Origin: an uncultured Dechloromonas sp.
Lineage (GTDB): Bacteria > Pseudomonadota > Gammaproteobacteria > Burkholderiales > Rhodocyclaceae
Length of the DNA: 8,456 bases
NCBI GenBank assembly: GCA_946477505.1
Contig: CAMKYP010000149.1
Coordinates: 1-8,456 of the forward strand
Direction: 5' to 3'
The stretch's first letter is position 1. Each line of letters starts with the position of its first letter. The notes below the pieces were generated by a model. That model worked only from the letters and a program-made list of their open reading frames with translations, was not told where the DNA came from and made no database searches. This document shows positions 6,688 to 8,456 of this stretch, one piece after another. Made by a program: the position numbers and the translations under genes.

Positions 6688-6700
6688 TCAAGCGCCTTTT
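6675..6700 (+). terminator. Possible rho-independent terminator reading rightward
   Basis: On the plus strand AGGCG-g-CTT, a 6-nt loop TCGTTC, then AAG-CGCCT forms an 8-bp stem with one bulged G, followed by TTTT (6697-6700, the first T in the stem). The short T-run faces the plus strand only; the minus strand has no tail. The one upstream plus-strand promoter recognised is that of fliE, so this could end a fliE transcript that has run through the whole of ycgR in antisense. The T-run is short and the hairpin overlaps the 3' end of fhlB, so chance is possible. Confidence 0.35.
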
Positions 6701-6981
6701 GTCGCCGCGCTTTCCCCGTGCTCGATGCGGTATAGCCAGGCCAGGAGTTCGGCAACCGCCATGTAGAGCTGCGGAGGGATATGCTCGTCAAGGTCGACCT
6801 GGGTCAGCAGTGCAACCAGTTCTGGCGATTCATGGACATAAACGCCATGCTCCTTGGCGCGCTCAATGATTTTTTCGGCAATCAGGCCTTTCCCTTTGGC
6901 CACCACCCGGGGGGCTGCATCGGTTTGGCTATAGGCGAGGGCGATTGCCTCGCGTACCGGGTCATTCGCTGCCGTGGTCAT
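6688..6981 (-). CDS. fhlB: FhlB, FlhB C-terminal-domain homologue (export-switch-like protein)
   Basis: A 97-residue protein that matches only the cytoplasmic C-terminal domain of FlhB/YscU, the type III export gate component that switches substrate class. Seen: VVAKGKGLIAEKI (26-38), EHGVYVHESPELVALL (44-59) and IPPQLYMAVAELLAWLY (68-84), all standard FlhB-C signatures. There is no membrane domain. Where FlhB has the self-cleaving NPTH, this protein reads DPVR (7-10), so the catalytic Asn is gone and autocleavage is not expected. Such stand-alone homologues (FhlB) can partly replace FlhB-C in Salmonella. The ATG at 6981 lies 20 nt inside the end of the fliK-like gene; a TTG nine codons upstream is a less likely start. 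No Shine-Dalgarno sequence is visible, which suggests coupling. Confidence 0.9.
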   Translation of the reverse strand: MTTAANDPVREAIALAYSQTDAAPRVVAKGKGLIAEKIIERAKEHGVYVHESPELVALLTQVDLDEHIPPQLYMAVAELLAWLYRIEHGESAATKGA

Positions 6982-8107
6982 GGCTGATGTTGATCTGGGC
7001 GAGCTCAAGGCCTGCCGATGACAGTTGCTGTTGCAGCCTGTCGATGCTTTCGCGCAGGCGACCTTCGGTATTGTCCGAGTCGGTATTTACCGAGAGTGCT
7101 ATCTTTCCTGCCGGTTGCAGGCGAAGGGTGACATCCAGCGAACCCAGAGAAGGAAGGCTCAACTTGAGCCGGCTTTGCCATTCCCTTTCCGTGCCAAGCT
7201 CTCCGGATCTTTGACGATCGGGGTTGTCGGCGATTTCCCATTGCATTTTCTGGCCGGGCCATATCTGGCCTTGCCAGACAAAATTGTTTGTCGCCAAGCC
7301 GTCCAGTTGCTGTCGCACCAGCGAGGCCACGCCTTCCGGGATGGGGCTGCCGGCTACCCTGGCTTCAGGTGCATTGCTGGCAATCATGCTGGTACCCATC
7401 GCGTTTGTCGTGCTGGAAGCGGGCGCGTTTTGCCTTGCGCTATCAGCGTTGGTGGCAGAGTTTGCTCCCAGCGACAATGGCGTTCCGGCAGGGAGTTTTC
7501 CCTGCGGTTCCTGTTTCAGGCTTTCGGTCGGTATTTGACCGGCCACCCAGCGTGCCTGGTGGGCTTCGTAGAACATGCCGCTCTGGGTCAGCGCCTGCTT
7601 GAGCACGGGTGCGAGTTCCGCACCGGTCTTCGGCATGTCGGTCACCAAAGGCTGGCTGCCGTTGAGTGGCGCGGGGGCTGCTCGCTGGCCTTCATTTTCC
7701 TTGTTGCCGATCAGCTGGCCGATCAGTCGGCCGGTTGCACTCAAGGTGGTCGCTACCGATTCGTTGGCCGAAGCGCCAGCGGCGTCGCCGGCCGTGCGGT
7801 TGGCGACGAAGGCCAGGGTGAGCTTGCCGTTGGTTTCGGCGACTTCCAGTTCGAGGGCATCGCCGGGCTTGGCGGAGAAGGGGAGTGCCAGCGTGACGTT
7901 GCGCTGGGCTACGACGGCGCGATAGGTGCCGTTTGGCAGCAAGGCCTGTATTTCGGCCATGATGCGCTGCCCGGGCACCATGTCGGTCAGTGCATCGGTC
8001 AGTCGCTGGGCGGGGGCGACCGGTTGGTTCTGCGGTTGTTCTGCCGCAATGCGTGCCTGATCCGGGAGTTGTAGTCGCAGCGCGCTGGCGACGTCTGGGG
8101 GGATCAT
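6962..8107 (-). CDS. fliK: FliK-family flagellar hook-length control protein
   Basis: A 381-residue protein with a FliK-type C-terminal domain (about 300-375: LKLSLPSLGSLDVTLRLQP followed by GKIALSV and an ESIDRLQQQL helix). FliK is a secreted ruler whose C-terminal domain contacts FlhB-C and switches export from rod/hook to filament proteins. The N-terminal part contains a compact stretch (about 45-105). A middle block with MFYEAHQARWVAGQ (178-191) follows, and then an Ala/Asn/Ser/Thr-rich, probably disordered linker (about 205-250). The ATG at 8107 overlaps the fliT stop as ATGA. The next gene is fhlB, so ruler-like and switch-like proteins are made together. In many betaproteobacteria another FliK follows fliJ, so this copy may be a second, divergent one; that region is outside the window. 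Confidence 0.85.
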   Translation of the reverse strand: MIPPDVASALRLQLPDQARIAAEQPQNQPVAPAQRLTDALTDMVPGQRIMAEIQALLPNGTYRAVVAQRNVTLALPFSAKPGDALELEVAETNGKLTLAFVANRTAGDAAGASANESVATTLSATGRLIGQLIGNKENEGQRAAPAPLNGSQPLVTDMPKTGAELAPVLKQALTQSGMFYEAHQARWVAGQIPTESLKQEPQGKLPAGTPLSLGANSATNADSARQNAPASSTTNAMGTSMIASNAPEARVAGSPIPEGVASLVRQQLDGLATNNFVWQGQIWPGQKMQWEIADNPDRQRSGELGTEREWQSRLKLSLPSLGSLDVTLRLQPAGKIALSVNTDSDNTEGRLRESIDRLQQQLSSAGLELAQINISHDHGSE

Positions 8108-8424
8108 GCCTTGATCGCGTCGGGGAGTGCTTTCAGGCTACCGACCAGCGGCGCTATCTGGTCGCGCCGCATGGCGCATGCTGATTCCGCCCTGTTGATC
8201 AACGTGACTATTTCGGCCAACCGGGTTCGATCTGCCGGAGGCGTGTTAATGGCAGCGGCCGGTGATTGGTATTGCTGCTCAAGCTCAGCCAGCCGTTGGC
8301 TTACCTCGGGCTGCATGAGTACGACGGCTTCCCAGTTCCCCACATCCGCTTGTGCTATCAGTTGGGTCAATAGCGAAGCGATGGCAGTCAAATCAGGTTT
8401 CGAGGAGGCTCCCGGCGCGAGCAT
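8104..8424 (-). CDS. fliT: FliT-like flagellar export chaperone
   Basis: A 106-residue, mostly helical protein whose size, helical N-terminal half (about 10-52: LTAIASLLTQLIAQADVGNW, then a QRLAELEQQY helix) and position fit FliT. FliT is a cytoplasmic chaperone for the filament-cap protein FliD that also contacts the export ATPase complex. FliT diverges quickly, so the call depends on context: directly upstream of a FliK-like gene and fhlB, in the place where fliD-fliS-fliT normally run. The ATG at 8424 is preceded by AAAGGA (8439-8434) at 9 nt spacing. The same frame stays open to the window edge, so a longer start cannot be fully excluded. The stop overlaps the next gene by 4 nt. Confidence 0.75.
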   Translation of the reverse strand: MLAPGASSKPDLTAIASLLTQLIAQADVGNWEAVVLMQPEVSQRLAELEQQYQSPAAAINTPPADRTRLAEIVTLINRAESACAMRRDQIAPLVGSLKALPDAIKA

Positions 8425-8443
8425 GTGGATGAGTCCTTTGGGT

Positions 8444-8456
8444 TCAGCCCGGCTGC
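8444..8456 (-). CDS. Possible 3' end of the upstream gene, perhaps fliS (partial)
   Basis: On the minus strand the last bases of the window can be read as codons for Gln-Pro-Gly followed by TGA at 8446-8444, 19 nt before the fliT start. The usual gene before fliT is fliS, the flagellin chaperone. Three codons cannot identify a gene, so the assignment rests on gene order alone and the frame itself is a guess. Confidence 0.22.

Noticed and set aside
7025..8074. A 349-codon open frame on the plus strand opposite the fliK-like gene
   Set aside because: Cys/Arg/Gly-rich with no family resemblance, no ribosome binding site noticed, and exactly opposite a well-supported FliK-domain protein; typical of high-GC antisense frames.
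1..8456. Mobile elements, CRISPR, defence genes, tRNA/rRNA or a new operon of unknown function
   Set aside because: I saw no terminal repeats, transposase or integrase motifs, spaced repeats or RNA genes; every substantial gene belongs to a known flagellar family and composition is even outside the fliF/fleS gap.

Overview
This window is a flagellar gene cluster from a motile Gram-negative bacterium. The high-GC coding sequence, the FleS/FleR two-component system with sigma-54 control, the FliT / FliK-like / FhlB / PilZ-brake gene order and the protein sequences all suggest a betaproteobacterium. A member of the Rhodocyclales (Dechloromonas/Azonexus type) is my best guess, but that placement is inference from protein flavour and not from a marker gene. 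Nearly every base is coding, and I see no mobile element, phage, CRISPR array, RNA gene or foreign island.

Left block, minus strand (1-2779): fliF (MS-ring) and fliG (rotor/switch) are followed by the first nine codons of a probable fliH. The genes overlap or nearly touch, so they form an operon running off the left edge. An AT-rich divergent intergenic region (2780-2888) carries a near-consensus sigma-54 element pointing towards fliF.

Middle block, plus strand (2889-5810): fleS (soluble PAS histidine kinase) and fleR (sigma-54-dependent response regulator) overlap by 8 nt. They are followed by fliE (MS-ring/rod adaptor), which has a textbook -24/-12 sigma-54 promoter (TTGGCCTGAGAATTGCTT) between it and fleR. 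The likely logic is that FleS phosphorylates FleR, which activates sigma-54 RNA polymerase at fliE and probably at fliFGH on the other side.

Right block, minus strand (8446-5807): the possible last codons of an upstream gene (perhaps fliS) are followed by fliT (export chaperone), a FliK-like hook-length/switch protein, an FlhB C-terminal-domain homologue (FhlB) and a YcgR-type PilZ flagellar brake. The first three full genes are translationally overlapped. The brake gene lies 83 nt downstream and converges on fliE with overlapping stop codons.

I see no wholly new system here. The points worth a second look are regulatory and organisational: the sigma-54 elements, the separation of fliE from fliF by fleSR, the convergent fliE/ycgR overlap with a possible plus-strand terminator only beyond ycgR, and the FliK-like/FhlB pair in which the NPTH autocleavage motif reads DPVR.
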